From Acidobacteriota bacterium (GTDB taxonomy: Bacteria; Acidobacteriota; Terriglobia; Terriglobales; Acidobacteriaceae), in contig JAJYVF010000003.1 of assembly GCA_021792135.1 (NCBI GenBank), forward strand, positions 1-64,000: 64,000 bases of DNA, read 5' to 3'. The notes beneath the pieces were generated by a model, which did not search any database, had not been told where the DNA came from, and worked only from the letters and a program-made list of their open reading frames with translations. Shown piece after piece: positions 8,812 to 17,134 of the stretch. The stretch's first letter is position 1. The number at the start of each line of letters is the position of its first letter. A program made the translations under genes and the position numbers.

Positions 8812-10005
8812 ATGACCTTCACGCGACCTGACTGGGCCGAGGTGTCCCGCGGCCGGCTTCTTCACAACTACCGATGGCTGCGCGAGCTGGCCGGGCTGCG
8901 CGACTCACCCCAGCGAGCAGGCTCGCCGGGGACCCCGAGTGATGAGCTGGTCGCTGTGGTCAAGGCCAATGCCTACGGGCACGGGCGCGCGGGATGCGCG
9001 TCGGTGCTGGCCGGGGAGGGCGCGGGCTGGTTCGGCGTGACCAGCGTGGAGGAAGCGGTCAGCCTGCGGCAGGTTTGCCCGGGGGCGCGGATCCTCGCGA
9101 TGTCGGGGCTGTGGCACGGCGAAGCGGAGGCGGTTCTGGCGCGCGGCATTACGCCGGCGGTTTGGGAGCCGCTGCACCTGGAACTGCTGGTGGAGGCGGC
9201 GCAGCGACGGGGCTCAGGCGCGGGCACGGTTCCGGTGCATCTGGAAATTGACACGGGCATGTCGCGGCAGGGCGTGCCGCCCGGGGAACTGGAGCGGCGG
9301 CTGGAGGCGTTTGGGGCGGGATCGCCGCTGCGGCTGGAAGCAGTGATGACGCATTTTCATTCTGCCGAAGATCGGGAGGCGACGCAGGCGCAGATGCGGG
9401 TCTTCGCGGCGGCCGTGGAGGGGATCGTGGGGCGCGGGCTGCGGCCGGAGTTCCTGAGCGCGGGCAGTTCGGCGAGCGTGCTGCAACAGGATACAGAGGA
9501 TGTTACCAATCTGGCGCGGCGGATCGGGGCACGGCGGATGGTGCGCGTGGGGCTGGGGCTGTATGGGTATGCTCCGTCTCCGGCGCGGCAGGGCGGGGCG
9601 GGGCTGTTGCCGGTGCTGGCGTGGAAGAGCCGCGTCACCTCGCTGCGGGAGATCGAGGCGGGAGCGGTCGCGGGCTACGATGCCACGTTCCGCGCGGAGC
9701 GGCGCACACGGCTGGCGCTGGTGCCGGTGGGCTATGCCGATGGCCTGAGCCGGCGGCTGTCGAATTGCGGATGCATGCTGGTGCGGGGGCAACGCGCGGC
9801 CATTGCCGGACGCATCTCCATGGATCAGACGATGCTGGATGTGACGGAGATTCCCGGCGTGGCGATTGGCGATGAGGTGGTGCTGATCGGCGAGCAGGGC
9901 GGGGAAAGCATCAGCGCGGCGGACCTGGCGCAGCAGACGGGTACGATTTCCTATGAGGTGCTGTGCGCCATTGGGGCGCGCGTGCCGCGGGTGATGGTGG
10001 ACTGA
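8812..10005 (+). CDS. alr: alanine racemase
   Basis: This 397-residue PLP enzyme interconverts L- and D-alanine for peptidoglycan. The PLP lysine is Lys51 in VVKANAYGHG, and the second catalytic residue, a Tyr, lies in AGYDATF. Typical blocks HLEIDTGMSRQGV, VGLGLYGY, LVPVGYADGLSRRLS and GRISMDQTMLDVT are all present. A short insertion (residues about 32-44, SPQRAGSPGTPSD) sits before the PLP strand. The stop overlaps the start of the next gene by one base (TGATG), so the two are probably translated together. Confidence 0.96.
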   Translation: MTFTRPDWAEVSRGRLLHNYRWLRELAGLRDSPQRAGSPGTPSDELVAVVKANAYGHGRAGCASVLAGEGAGWFGVTSVEEAVSLRQVCPGARILAMSGLWHGEAEAVLARGITPAVWEPLHLELLVEAAQRRGSGAGTVPVHLEIDTGMSRQGVPPGELERRLEAFGAGSPLRLEAVMTHFHSAEDREATQAQMRVFAAAVEGIVGRGLRPEFLSAGSSASVLQQDTEDVTNLARRIGARRMVRVGLGLYGYAPSPARQGGAGLLPVLAWKSRVTSLREIEAGAVAGYDATFRAERRTRLALVPVGYADGLSRRLSNCGCMLVRGQRAAIAGRISMDQTMLDVTEIPGVAIGDEVVLIGEQGGESISAADLAQQTGTISYEVLCAIGARVPRVMVD

Positions 10006-11315
10006 TGCTGGGAAAGCTGTACGGCCGCTGGATGCATGCCTGGGAGACGGCGCTGACGACGCGTGACGAGAACCGCGTGGTGCGGCCCATGGAGTGGGGG
10101 TTCGAGTGGCTCGAGGACTTTGCCCGGGCGGCCGGCCTGGGCGGCGAGATTGCGCGGGCGCAGCGCGACCCGCGCGTGGCCGAAGGGGCGATGGAGGCCC
10201 TGAATGAAGCCATCGTCGCAAACAGCGAGGCTTTCTTCGGTTATGAGCAACCGGTGGATTTCCGGCTGGAGGTGCGGGCACCGCAGTTGTTCCCCACCAA
10301 TGTGCGCCCGGAAACGCTGCGCCGCGATGCCATGCTGAAGGAGCAGGCTGAGAATGGCAGTCTGAAGAGGGCACAGTTTCTGCGCTTCACCTCGCCGGTG
10401 CGCACGCCTTATCCGGAAAACGACCTGGTGAATGCGCGGTGGTACCCCGCGGACGACCCCGCCACGCCAGAGCCGGGCGCACCGGCGCAAGACAGGGCCG
10501 AGGGGTCAGGGCGCAGAGCACAGGGAAAGCCGCGGCAGGCGATGATCGTGATGCCGCAGTGGAACGCGGATGCCTTCAGCCACAATGCGCTGTGTGGGCT
10601 CTTCAACCGGTTTGGGATTGCGGCGCTGCGGCTCAGCAAGCCGTATCACGATATTCGGCGGCCGGCGGAGATTGAGCGGTCCGATTATGCGGTCAGCTCC
10701 AACCTCGGGCGGACGATTGCCGCCTGCCGCCAGGCGGTGGCGGATGTGCGCTGCTGCCTGGACTGGCTGGAGTCGCAGGGGTACGAGCAGTTCGGGATTC
10801 TGGGCACGAGTCTTGGATCGTGCTACGCCTTCATCGCCAGCGCGCACGATGCGCGGATTCGGGTGAACGCCTTCAATCACGCCTCGATGGCCTTCGGCGA
10901 TGTGGTGTGGACGGGGCAGAGCACGCGGCATATTCGCGCCGCCTTTGCCGACGCGGGGATGACGCAGGAGCAGCTTTATCGGCTGTGGAGCGGCGTCAGC
11001 CCGGTTTCGTACATGCGGCGTTTTGCGGAGAACGCGAAGCGGGTGCTGGTGATCCACGCCCGCTACGATCTGAGCTTTTTGCCGGAGTACTCGGAGCAGG
11101 TGCTGCGGAGCTTTGCGGCGCACGGGATTGATTTCGTCTCGAAGGTGCTGCCCTGCGGGCATTACACGACGGGGGAGTTTCCCTATAAGTTTCTCGATGG
11201 GTGGTGGATCGGGTCGTTTGTGCACTCGGCGTTCAGGGAGCTGGCGCGCGAGGGGCCGGGCCCACCCCAGCTTATCGGAGAGGCCGACCGGCGCGAACTG
11301 ACGAGGACCCTGTGA
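10005..11315 (+). CDS. alpha/beta hydrolase, ABHD18-like
   Basis: This 436-residue alpha/beta hydrolase has the nucleophile elbow GILGTSLGSCYAF (Ser near 269), then a helix and a late strand RVLVIHARYDLSFLPEYS supplying the acid. LPCGHYTTGEFPYKF supplies the catalytic His. The layout, with about 150 residues before the core domain and the block MPQWNADAFSHNALCGLFNR, recalls the ABHD18/DUF2048 group, whose substrates are unknown. Residues about 150-180 (TPEPGAPAQDRAEGSGRRAQ) form a low-complexity insertion. It starts on an ATG that overlaps the alr stop, so it is translationally coupled to a cell-wall enzyme; this suggests but does not prove a shared process. Confidence 0.8.
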   Translation: MLGKLYGRWMHAWETALTTRDENRVVRPMEWGFEWLEDFARAAGLGGEIARAQRDPRVAEGAMEALNEAIVANSEAFFGYEQPVDFRLEVRAPQLFPTNVRPETLRRDAMLKEQAENGSLKRAQFLRFTSPVRTPYPENDLVNARWYPADDPATPEPGAPAQDRAEGSGRRAQGKPRQAMIVMPQWNADAFSHNALCGLFNRFGIAALRLSKPYHDIRRPAEIERSDYAVSSNLGRTIAACRQAVADVRCCLDWLESQGYEQFGILGTSLGSCYAFIASAHDARIRVNAFNHASMAFGDVVWTGQSTRHIRAAFADAGMTQEQLYRLWSGVSPVSYMRRFAENAKRVLVIHARYDLSFLPEYSEQVLRSFAAHGIDFVSKVLPCGHYTTGEFPYKFLDGWWIGSFVHSAFRELAREGPGPPQLIGEADRRELTRTL

Positions 11316-11448
11316 ATCCGTAGTGCGAGAGAGATGCCGGAGGCGCCGGCGAGTCCAGGGGCTCTGCGCGCCATTGAGTGTCATGGGAAACGGGTGGGCT
11401 TGCGAGCAACCCAGCCCCAACCGGGAAGCAGAGGCTGCCTCAGCGGGC

Positions 11449-11454
11449 TATAAT
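11449..11454 (+). promoter_or_regulatory. TATAAT -10 element before the receiver/zinc-ribbon gene
   Basis: A perfect TATAAT (preceded by GGGC) lies 41 bases upstream of the chosen ATG at 11495. No good -35 hexamer is seen 16-18 bases upstream, so the promoter may be activator-dependent. Its position supports the downstream start codon. Confidence 0.4.
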
Positions 11455-11494
11455 TTGCCGGATTGGGGCGGAGGACCAAAACCCCGAGCTGCTC

Positions 11495-12139
11495 ATGGAA
11501 ACCGGGCGTCCATTTCGGTGTCGCGTGCTCATTGTCGAGGACGATCCGGCGGTGCTGGAGACCACGGCGGCGGTGGTGCGCAGTTTTGGATATTCCGTGC
11601 GCACGGCCGAAGACGGTTTCGTCGCTCTCCACATCCTCAGAGAAGCCCTGCCGGACCTGATCATTTCCGATCTGAGCATGCCCAGCATGTCCGGATTCGA
11701 GCTTCTGTCGATTATTCGTCGCAGGTTCCCGCACATCCCCACCATTGCCGTCAGCGGGGAATACATTGCCGCCACGATGCCTGTTGGACTGTTGGTGGAC
11801 CATTTTTTCCAGAAGGGCGACCACACCCCGGAACAGCTGCGGGAGAAGATGAAGGAGCTCATCTCGAATTCGCCGATCCGCCCGCCCCTGGGCAAAGCAG
11901 ACAAAGCGCCGCTGTGGATTCCCAGGAGAGATGCGGAATACATCGTGGTCACCTGCCCCGAGTGCCTGCGCTCCTCTTCCATTTCCGATGACACCGCGCC
12001 GGGCGAAGTACGCGACGTGGAGTGCCTTGCCTGCGGCGCAACTATTCGGTACCTGGTGGATGCGGGGGTTCTGAAGTTGCTCGAGCAGAGGAAGAGCATG
12101 GTTCCACCTTCGCCGGTTAAAGGCAATTCGGGGCGCTGA
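11495..12139 (+). CDS. response-regulator receiver domain with C-terminal zinc ribbon
   Basis: This 214-residue protein has an intact receiver domain (about 8-125): acidic pair in LIVEDDPAVLE, phospho-Asp in LIISDLSMPSMSG, and switch Lys in FQKGD. A basic linker follows. The C-terminal module (about 148-190) has two cysteine pairs, CPEC and CLAC, spaced like a zinc ribbon. There is no recognised HTH, enzymatic or GGDEF output, so the ribbon is probably the output (protein or nucleic-acid binding). The ATG at 11495 is preferred because the TATAAT at 11449 would exclude the longer reading from 11378. No kinase gene is adjacent. Confidence 0.75.
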   Translation: METGRPFRCRVLIVEDDPAVLETTAAVVRSFGYSVRTAEDGFVALHILREALPDLIISDLSMPSMSGFELLSIIRRRFPHIPTIAVSGEYIAATMPVGLLVDHFFQKGDHTPEQLREKMKELISNSPIRPPLGKADKAPLWIPRRDAEYIVVTCPECLRSSSISDDTAPGEVRDVECLACGATIRYLVDAGVLKLLEQRKSMVPPSPVKGNSGR

Positions 12140-12206
12140 GGTTTTCCGCGATGGCCAAGGGTGGGCGGTCCGGAAATCGCCAGGGGTGCCGGGAACCCCA
12201 TGCGCG

Positions 12207-13466
12207 CTACCGGAGGCGTAGTTGTTGAGCCCTGGCTTCGGCGGGGCCAATGACCCTGGCCGCGAGGTGATCGAGCAGGCTGGCTTCGGACTGGTATCTG
12301 TAGGGTTCCAGGACCCAGTGGTATCGCGCCTGAAGGTCGCGGAACATCGCGTACTCGCGCTGGCCTTCCAGAATGATGGTCTGTACGGGGACGACCGTGC
12401 CCGGGATGACCATTGCGAGTTCATGGGGAACGGAACTGGGGTCAGTCAGATCGGCGATGATGAAGCGCGCGAGGTTGGCTAGTGTGGTCACCGTTCCGGT
12501 CAGGTCTTTGCTGTCGGGTTTCTGGAAATCGAAGAGGATGGGCAGGTAATCGCGGCGGCGCAGCTCCTCCCGTATGGCGTCCAGAACGGCTTTGCGCTCG
12601 TCGGTAAATCTGCCGAGAATCAGGACCACCCTGGAGGTGATGGTGTCGATCACCTGGCGGATTCGTTGGTTGTTCAGGAGCAGATAAACGAACTGGGCGA
12701 CTTCCAGGTTGTCGACCTGAATGACGGATTGATCCTGTCCAGTGATCACCAGGTTCGACTGGATGGCTCCGTCCAGCCGAACGTCCCAGGCAGAGATTCC
12801 GTAGACTTTACAACCCGTGAGATTTGCGTTTTCCAGGTTGGTACCGACCAGGGCGGCACCCTCAAGGATCGCGTTGCTGAGGTTCGCCCACCTCAGGTCC
12901 GCACGGCTAAGGTCCGCCCAGCTTAGGATTGCGGCAGGAAGCATCGCCTCGGTGAGGATTGCTCCACTCAGGATTGCTCCGCTGAGGTTGGCGCCGCTGA
13001 GGTCTGCCTGGGTAAGGTCGGCCCCGCTGAGGTCTGCCCCGCTGAGATTCGCCTGACCGAGCGACGTCCTGCTGAGATCCGCCCCGATGAGGATCGTCTC
13101 GCTCAGGTCCGCCAGATCGAGGTGCGCCCGCGTGAGGCGAGCCTGATCGAGGCGCGTCCGATGGAGGTCGGCCCCTCCAAGAGTCGCCCCGCTGAGGTCC
13201 GCCATACTGAGGTCAGCCCCTCTGAGTTTTGTCCCGCTGAGGTAGGCCTGGCTGAGATCAGCCCCGCTGAGATTCGCTTTGGCGAGATTCGCACCGGCGA
13301 GAATGGCCCAGGAGAATTCGGCCCCGGTGAGGTTCGCCCCGGTGAGGTCCGCGCCGGTGAGATCGACCAAGAAGGGCTCCGCGTCGGCCTGAGCGTTCTG
13401 CTGATGCCACTCATTCCACGCTTCGACTCCCTCTCTCAGCTTCGCGAGGTGTTCAGGGTTCGCCAT
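12207..13466 (-). CDS. pentapeptide-repeat protein with C-terminal Rossmann/TIR-like domain
   Basis: This 419-residue protein opens with a short helical N-terminus (HLAKLREGVEAWNEW). A long run of pentapeptides A(D/N)LXX follows (about residues 33-235), forming a right-handed quadrilateral beta-helix. A conserved transition (CKVYGISAWDVRLDGA) and linker lead to a C-terminal alpha/beta domain (about 278-400). Its blocks are VVLILGRFTDERKAVLDAI, YLPILFDFQKP and LARFIIADLTDPSSVPHEL. That domain looks like a TIR/nucleoside-deoxyribosyltransferase-type Rossmann fold, but no confident family name can be given. It lies 36 bases downstream of acpS on the same strand. A role in signalling or as an effector is speculative; the domain architecture itself is clear. 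Confidence 0.8.
   Translation of the reverse strand: MANPEHLAKLREGVEAWNEWHQQNAQADAEPFLVDLTGADLTGANLTGAEFSWAILAGANLAKANLSGADLSQAYLSGTKLRGADLSMADLSGATLGGADLHRTRLDQARLTRAHLDLADLSETILIGADLSRTSLGQANLSGADLSGADLTQADLSGANLSGAILSGAILTEAMLPAAILSWADLSRADLRWANLSNAILEGAALVGTNLENANLTGCKVYGISAWDVRLDGAIQSNLVITGQDQSVIQVDNLEVAQFVYLLLNNQRIRQVIDTITSRVVLILGRFTDERKAVLDAIREELRRRDYLPILFDFQKPDSKDLTGTVTTLANLARFIIADLTDPSSVPHELAMVIPGTVVPVQTIILEGQREYAMFRDLQARYHWVLEPYRYQSEASLLDHLAARVIGPAEARAQQLRLR
12790..13380. repeat. 15-bp periodic coding repeats of the pentapeptide region
   Basis: The DNA shows dozens of imperfect 15-base units around gctgaggtccgcccc in the plus-strand reading. They correspond to one pentapeptide each on the minus strand. 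The repeats are coding and diverged, and should not be mistaken for a CRISPR or a satellite. Confidence 0.85.
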
Positions 13467-13502
13467 ATTCGCGCTCAGGACGTGTTCGGTACTCGGGAAG
13501 GC

Positions 13503-13880
13503 CTACGCCTCGAGATGGACGGAGGCCATGGCCAGGGCGGCGGTGTGGGTGAGGGAGAGGGAGACGCGGGTGACGCCGAGTTGTCCGGCGATGGCGCGGG
13601 CGCGGCCGGAGAGGTGCAGGGTGGGACGCTGGCCGGGAAGGCGGCGGACTTCCAGCTCCCGCCAGGTCACGCCATACTGGATGCCGGTTCCGAGGGCTTT
13701 GGCTGCGGCTTCCTTGGCGGCGAAGCGGGCGGCGAAGCTTTCGGCAGCAGAGGCCTTTCCGCGGCACCAGGCAATTTCCTCGTCGGTGAAGACGCGGCGA
13801 AGAAAGCGTTCGCCGAAGCGCTCGATGGAGCGGGCGATGCGCTCCACCTCGATGAGGTCAATGCCCGTGCCGACCAGCAT
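13503..13880 (-). CDS. acpS: holo-[acyl-carrier-protein] synthase
   Basis: This 125-residue enzyme transfers 4'-phosphopantetheine from CoA to ACP. The metal-binding GIDLIEVERI (Asp8) and the FAARFAAKEAAAKALG block with its Glu are intact, and the C-terminal VSLSLTHTAALAMA strand is typical. Length and motif spacing match bacterial AcpS. The pentapeptide gene follows on the same strand after 36 bases. Upstream (to the right) lies a repeat-rich gap of about 350 bases. Confidence 0.95.
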   Translation of the reverse strand: MLVGTGIDLIEVERIARSIERFGERFLRRVFTDEEIAWCRGKASAAESFAARFAAKEAAAKALGTGIQYGVTWRELEVRRLPGQRPTLHLSGRARAIAGQLGVTRVSLSLTHTAALAMASVHLEA

Positions 13881-13939
13881 GAGGCCACAGTAGCACAGGG
13901 GGGAGTGAAGCGCCTGCGGTCCAGGCCGCCGGAGTTCGG

Positions 13940-14155
13940 AAAAACTTCCCTCAGGGGCTGAAGCCCCACGGATCCTGCACCTTTATGGCACAGGTAAGCA
14001 GCTTGCGGAAGAAGAGGTCAATGGAAACAGAATCTCCCTCAGCGGCTGAAGCCGGATTGATTTTGCCGCCCTGAACGGCCCGGCTGAAGGCGGACCCCTT
14101 CAAAGAATCAGGTCTTTGCGCAAACTGTAAAGCCGTGCCCTTTCAAAACAGGACC
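13940..14155. repeat. cluster of REP-like palindromic elements (copies B, C, D)
   Basis: Three related pieces lie here: a left-arm palindrome TCAGGGGCTGAAGCCCC (13951-13967); a unit with CAGCGGCTGAAGCCGG (14040-14055) and a right part CCGGCTGAAGGCGG with CCCCTTCAAAG (14090-14105); and a right-end piece TAAAGCCGTGCCCTTTCAAAACAGGAC (14128-14154). The preceding AGCAGCTTGCGGAAGAAG (13997 onward) repeats the flank of copy A. Together they fill the gap between acpS and the gene at 14232, with no coding sequence seen. Confidence 0.7.
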
Positions 14156-14231
14156 TGGATCCGGGGCTGTTCAGCGCCTCCATGAAAAATTCGGGCTGAA
14201 GATTTCGCCGCAATGCTCCGATGCAGGAGAT

Positions 14232-14636
14232 GTGCGAGGAAACTTCGGAGAAATCAAACCGCTGAAGCCGTGGGACCTGACCCTTACCGGTGTCTGTACG
14301 GAGGACGCGCCGCGCACGGTGCGTTTTCTGACCGGGGCGGTGATGGCCTGCGGGGGGTGCGTGCTGTCGCGGCGCTTCGACGGCGGCGAGGCGGCAGCGA
14401 TCGAATTCGAATTCGTGCGCGCCGGCTGCGTGGAGATGTACAGCGTGCTGATCGCCGCGGGTCTGGAGCTGAGCGCGCAGTCGCATCGGACGCTGGCCGC
14501 CCTGTGCCAGTGCACGCGGGAGACGCTGGAGGCCACCGGCGCCGATCCGGTGCGAGTCGAGCTGACCGTCCGCGAAGCAGCTGCGGACTCACGCTGCGAG
14601 CCGGGCGGATGCTCGAGCCCCTTTCGTGGGGCGTAG
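14232..14636 (+). CDS. conserved hypothetical protein (134 residues)
   Basis: I do not recognise a named family. The protein is soluble, about 134 residues, with alternating strand and helix patterns (TGVCTEDAPRTVRFLTGAVM, IEFEFVRAGCVEMYSVLIAA, LCQCTRETLEATGADPVRV) and several cysteines. The pattern would fit a small alpha/beta domain. The start is uncertain: GTG at 14232 has GGAG only two bases upstream, and the first residues (GEIKPLKPWD) overlap a fragment of the REP-like repeat (CTGAAGCCGTGG), so translation may begin a little elsewhere. Codon use looks like the neighbouring genes. It precedes the geranylgeranyl-reductase-type gene by 80 bases in the same direction. Confidence 0.55.
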   Translation: MRGNFGEIKPLKPWDLTLTGVCTEDAPRTVRFLTGAVMACGGCVLSRRFDGGEAAAIEFEFVRAGCVEMYSVLIAAGLELSAQSHRTLAALCQCTRETLEATGADPVRVELTVREAAADSRCEPGGCSSPFRGA

Positions 14637-14716
14637 AAGAGGAGTGTGCACTTCCGTGTGGCTGGCTGGGACGGCCGGGGTCCGGCTGCGGAAAGCCGAT
14701 CAATACAATCTCTCAC

Positions 14717-15838
14717 ATGGAGCTGTGGGATGCGATCATCGTGGGCGCAGGTCCGGCCGGCTGCGCGGCGGCCTGGGACCTGGCAGCCGCCGGCCACGCG
14801 GTCCTGCTGCTGGACCGCTCTGACTTTCCCCGCCATAAGGCCTGTGCCGGGGGGCTGACCCGAAAGTCGCTGCGGGCGCTGCGCTATTCGGTGGCGCCGG
14901 TGGCGCGGGCGTCGGTTTCTTCCATCGTGATCGAGAAGCAGCGCGGCCAGGCGTCCACGCTGGACAGCCGCAATCTGGTCTGCGTGATGACGGTGCGCCG
15001 CGAGCTGGATGAGTACTGTCTCCGGCAGACCCTGGCGGTGGGTGCGCAGTTCTGCCGCATCGGTGGGATTGCCGGCATCGAAGCCGGTCCGGACGCCGTC
15101 ACGGTGCAAACGGAGGGGCAGAGTTTCCGGGGGCGGTTTCTGGTGGGGGCGGATGGGGTACACAGCCGGATTCGGCAGCTGCTGGCCGGGGAGCGGCCGG
15201 CGTGGTTCCGGCGCGGCTTTGCCCTCGAGGCAGAGGTACGGCCGTCCGGGGGGTGCGATTCGAGGCTCATCTTCGATCTTGCCCCGGTGCGCCAGGGCTA
15301 TGGCTGGGTGTTCCCCAAGCGCGACCACCTCAATGTGGGGCTCTATACCGAATCTTCCGGGGAGAAGCTCGACCGGCAGCGACTGGCTGCCTGGATTGCC
15401 GAGCGCTTCGGCGATGCCGGCGTGGAGCATGTCACCGGGCAGTATCTGGGATTCGGCGCGGAAAACGCGCTGGCGATGGACGGCCGCACTTTCCTGGTCG
15501 GTGACGCCGGGGGCTTTTCCGACCCGCTCACCGGGGAGGGCATTCACGGGGCCATCGCCAGCGGGCAGGCAGCAGCGGCGGCCATCGCCGGGGAACTGCG
15601 CCACGGGGAGGCGGCCCATCGCGTCTTCGCCCAGCGCACCGCTCAGCTGCGCCAGGATCTGCGCCTGTCTGCCGCGGGAGCGCGGTGGTTCTACGGCAAT
15701 CTCGAAGTGGGCTACCGGGCGCTGACCGCTCCGGTGTTTCGCAGAGCTGTGATCAATGCCTACGCGAACGGAACGAAGATCGCAGCGCTGGCCAACGCCA
15801 TTCGGCGCTTTGCGCGGCTCTTTCCATCCACCGCGTGA
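14717..15838 (+). CDS. geranylgeranyl-reductase family FAD-dependent oxidoreductase
   Basis: This 373-residue flavoprotein has the N-terminal dinucleotide motif DAIIVGAGPAGCAAA, the family segment FPRHKACAGGLTRKS (about 35-50), a DG motif in FLVGADGVHSRIRQ, and the FAD-ribityl motif FLVGDAGGFSDPLTGEGI (about 258-275). These features place it with the geranylgeranyl reductase/ChlP group of group A monooxygenase-like proteins. In non-photosynthetic bacteria such enzymes may saturate isoprenoid chains of quinones or lipids; the substrate here is unknown. The ATG at 14717 starts immediately before the nucleotide-binding strand, which excludes longer readings. The respiratory operon begins 246 bases downstream, so a role in respiratory quinone maturation is possible but inferred. 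Confidence 0.88.
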   Translation: MELWDAIIVGAGPAGCAAAWDLAAAGHAVLLLDRSDFPRHKACAGGLTRKSLRALRYSVAPVARASVSSIVIEKQRGQASTLDSRNLVCVMTVRRELDEYCLRQTLAVGAQFCRIGGIAGIEAGPDAVTVQTEGQSFRGRFLVGADGVHSRIRQLLAGERPAWFRRGFALEAEVRPSGGCDSRLIFDLAPVRQGYGWVFPKRDHLNVGLYTESSGEKLDRQRLAAWIAERFGDAGVEHVTGQYLGFGAENALAMDGRTFLVGDAGGFSDPLTGEGIHGAIASGQAAAAAIAGELRHGEAAHRVFAQRTAQLRQDLRLSAAGARWFYGNLEVGYRALTAPVFRRAVINAYANGTKIAALANAIRRFARLFPSTA

Positions 15839-16084
15839 GCGTGCCGCGGAAATTGGCGGGCGTGTGGCGGAGGGGCCGGGGCGGCTTTTCTGCTGTTAAG
15901 ATAAATTTTCGGACGGAAACGGCGGGCAGTTTCAGCCGCGCACGTGAGCCGCCGGCAAACCCGACTCGTGCGCGCGTTGTTCTGAGCGAGACTGGCATCT
16001 CCTGGCTGGATTTACGCACGGGCCCCAATAAAACCGATACGTATACGCGGCAGCAGCATCCAAAGTATTTCGACGCAAAAACAG

Positions 16085-17119
16085 ATGAAATCCATGACCC
16101 GGGAGTATGGCGCGCGCGCGATTCGGCTGAGTCCACTGCTGGCGGTATTGCTCGCGGCGCGGCACGCATGGGCGGATGGTCCACAGGCGACACCTGACAT
16201 TTTCGCTCCGGCTTCCACCCCGGCGCAGAGTATTGTGGGCCTCTCCATTTTCACACTGGCCATTACGGGCGCCATCTTTGTCGTGGTGGGGGGGCTGCTG
16301 ACCTTTGCCATCATCCGTTATCGCGAGCGCAGCACCGACGCGGCCAGCGAGCCGCCGCAAATTTACGGTAGCGTACAGGTGGAACTCGCCTGGACGGTGA
16401 TCCCGATCCTGATCGTGGTGGTGTTGTTTCTGACGACGGCACGCATCATTTTCGCCATTCAGGACGCTCCGGAGCCAAAGTCCGCCCTGGACGTGACGGT
16501 GGTCGGGCACCAGTTCTGGTGGGAGTACCGCTATCCGAAGCTCGGCATCGTGACCGCGAACGAGCTGCACGTTCCGGTGGGGAAAGCCACCTATCTTCGC
16601 CTGCTTTCCGCCGACGTGATGCACAGCTTCTGGGTACCCCAGCTGGCCGGGAAGACCGACGTGGTTCCCAACCATCCCAACGAAACCTGGATTGAACCGC
16701 AGCATACGGGGCTGTATGTGGGGCAGTGCGCGCAGTTCTGCGGCGTCGAGCATGCCAAGATGCTGATCCGCGTGTATGTCGATACGCCGGAACAGTTCGC
16801 CGCGTGGGTGCACGATCAGCAGCAGCCCGCGCCCAGCGATCCCGAGGTGGCGGCCGGCCGGCGCGTCTTTGAGACCAATGCCTGCACCAACTGCCACAGA
16901 ATCGCGGGGACTCCAGCCCGGGGAACCTTCGGGCCGGACCTGACACACCTTGCCAGCCGCGCAACCCTTGCTTCGGGTGCGGTGATCAACAACCCGCAGA
17001 ATCTGCGCGAGTGGATCAAGGACCCGGATCATTTCAAGGAGGGCGTGCTGATGCCCGCCATGCAGCTGAGCGACTTGCAGATCGACCAACTCGTGGCCTA
17101 TCTTTCAACGCTTCACTAG
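16085..17119 (+). CDS. ctaC: cytochrome c oxidase subunit II with fused cytochrome c (caa3 type)
   Basis: This 344-residue subunit II has a signal-like first segment, two membrane spans (about 45-70 and 95-115), and a periplasmic cupredoxin domain with the CuA ligands in CAQFCGVEHAKM and the earlier His in MHSFWVP. A C-terminal haem-c domain has CTNCH near 267-271. The fused haem c defines a caa3-type oxidase, which takes electrons through its own cytochrome. It heads an eight-gene operon; ctaD starts 15 bases downstream. Confidence 0.95.
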   Translation: MKSMTREYGARAIRLSPLLAVLLAARHAWADGPQATPDIFAPASTPAQSIVGLSIFTLAITGAIFVVVGGLLTFAIIRYRERSTDAASEPPQIYGSVQVELAWTVIPILIVVVLFLTTARIIFAIQDAPEPKSALDVTVVGHQFWWEYRYPKLGIVTANELHVPVGKATYLRLLSADVMHSFWVPQLAGKTDVVPNHPNETWIEPQHTGLYVGQCAQFCGVEHAKMLIRVYVDTPEQFAAWVHDQQQPAPSDPEVAAGRRVFETNACTNCHRIAGTPARGTFGPDLTHLASRATLASGAVINNPQNLREWIKDPDHFKEGVLMPAMQLSDLQIDQLVAYLSTLH

Positions 17120-17134
17120 TACCAGGACGGCGGA

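Noticed and set aside
12790-13380. Regular repeats that look like a CRISPR or satellite array
   Set aside because: The period is 15 bases, the units diverge continuously, and they translate into pentapeptides; there are no spacers and no cas genes.
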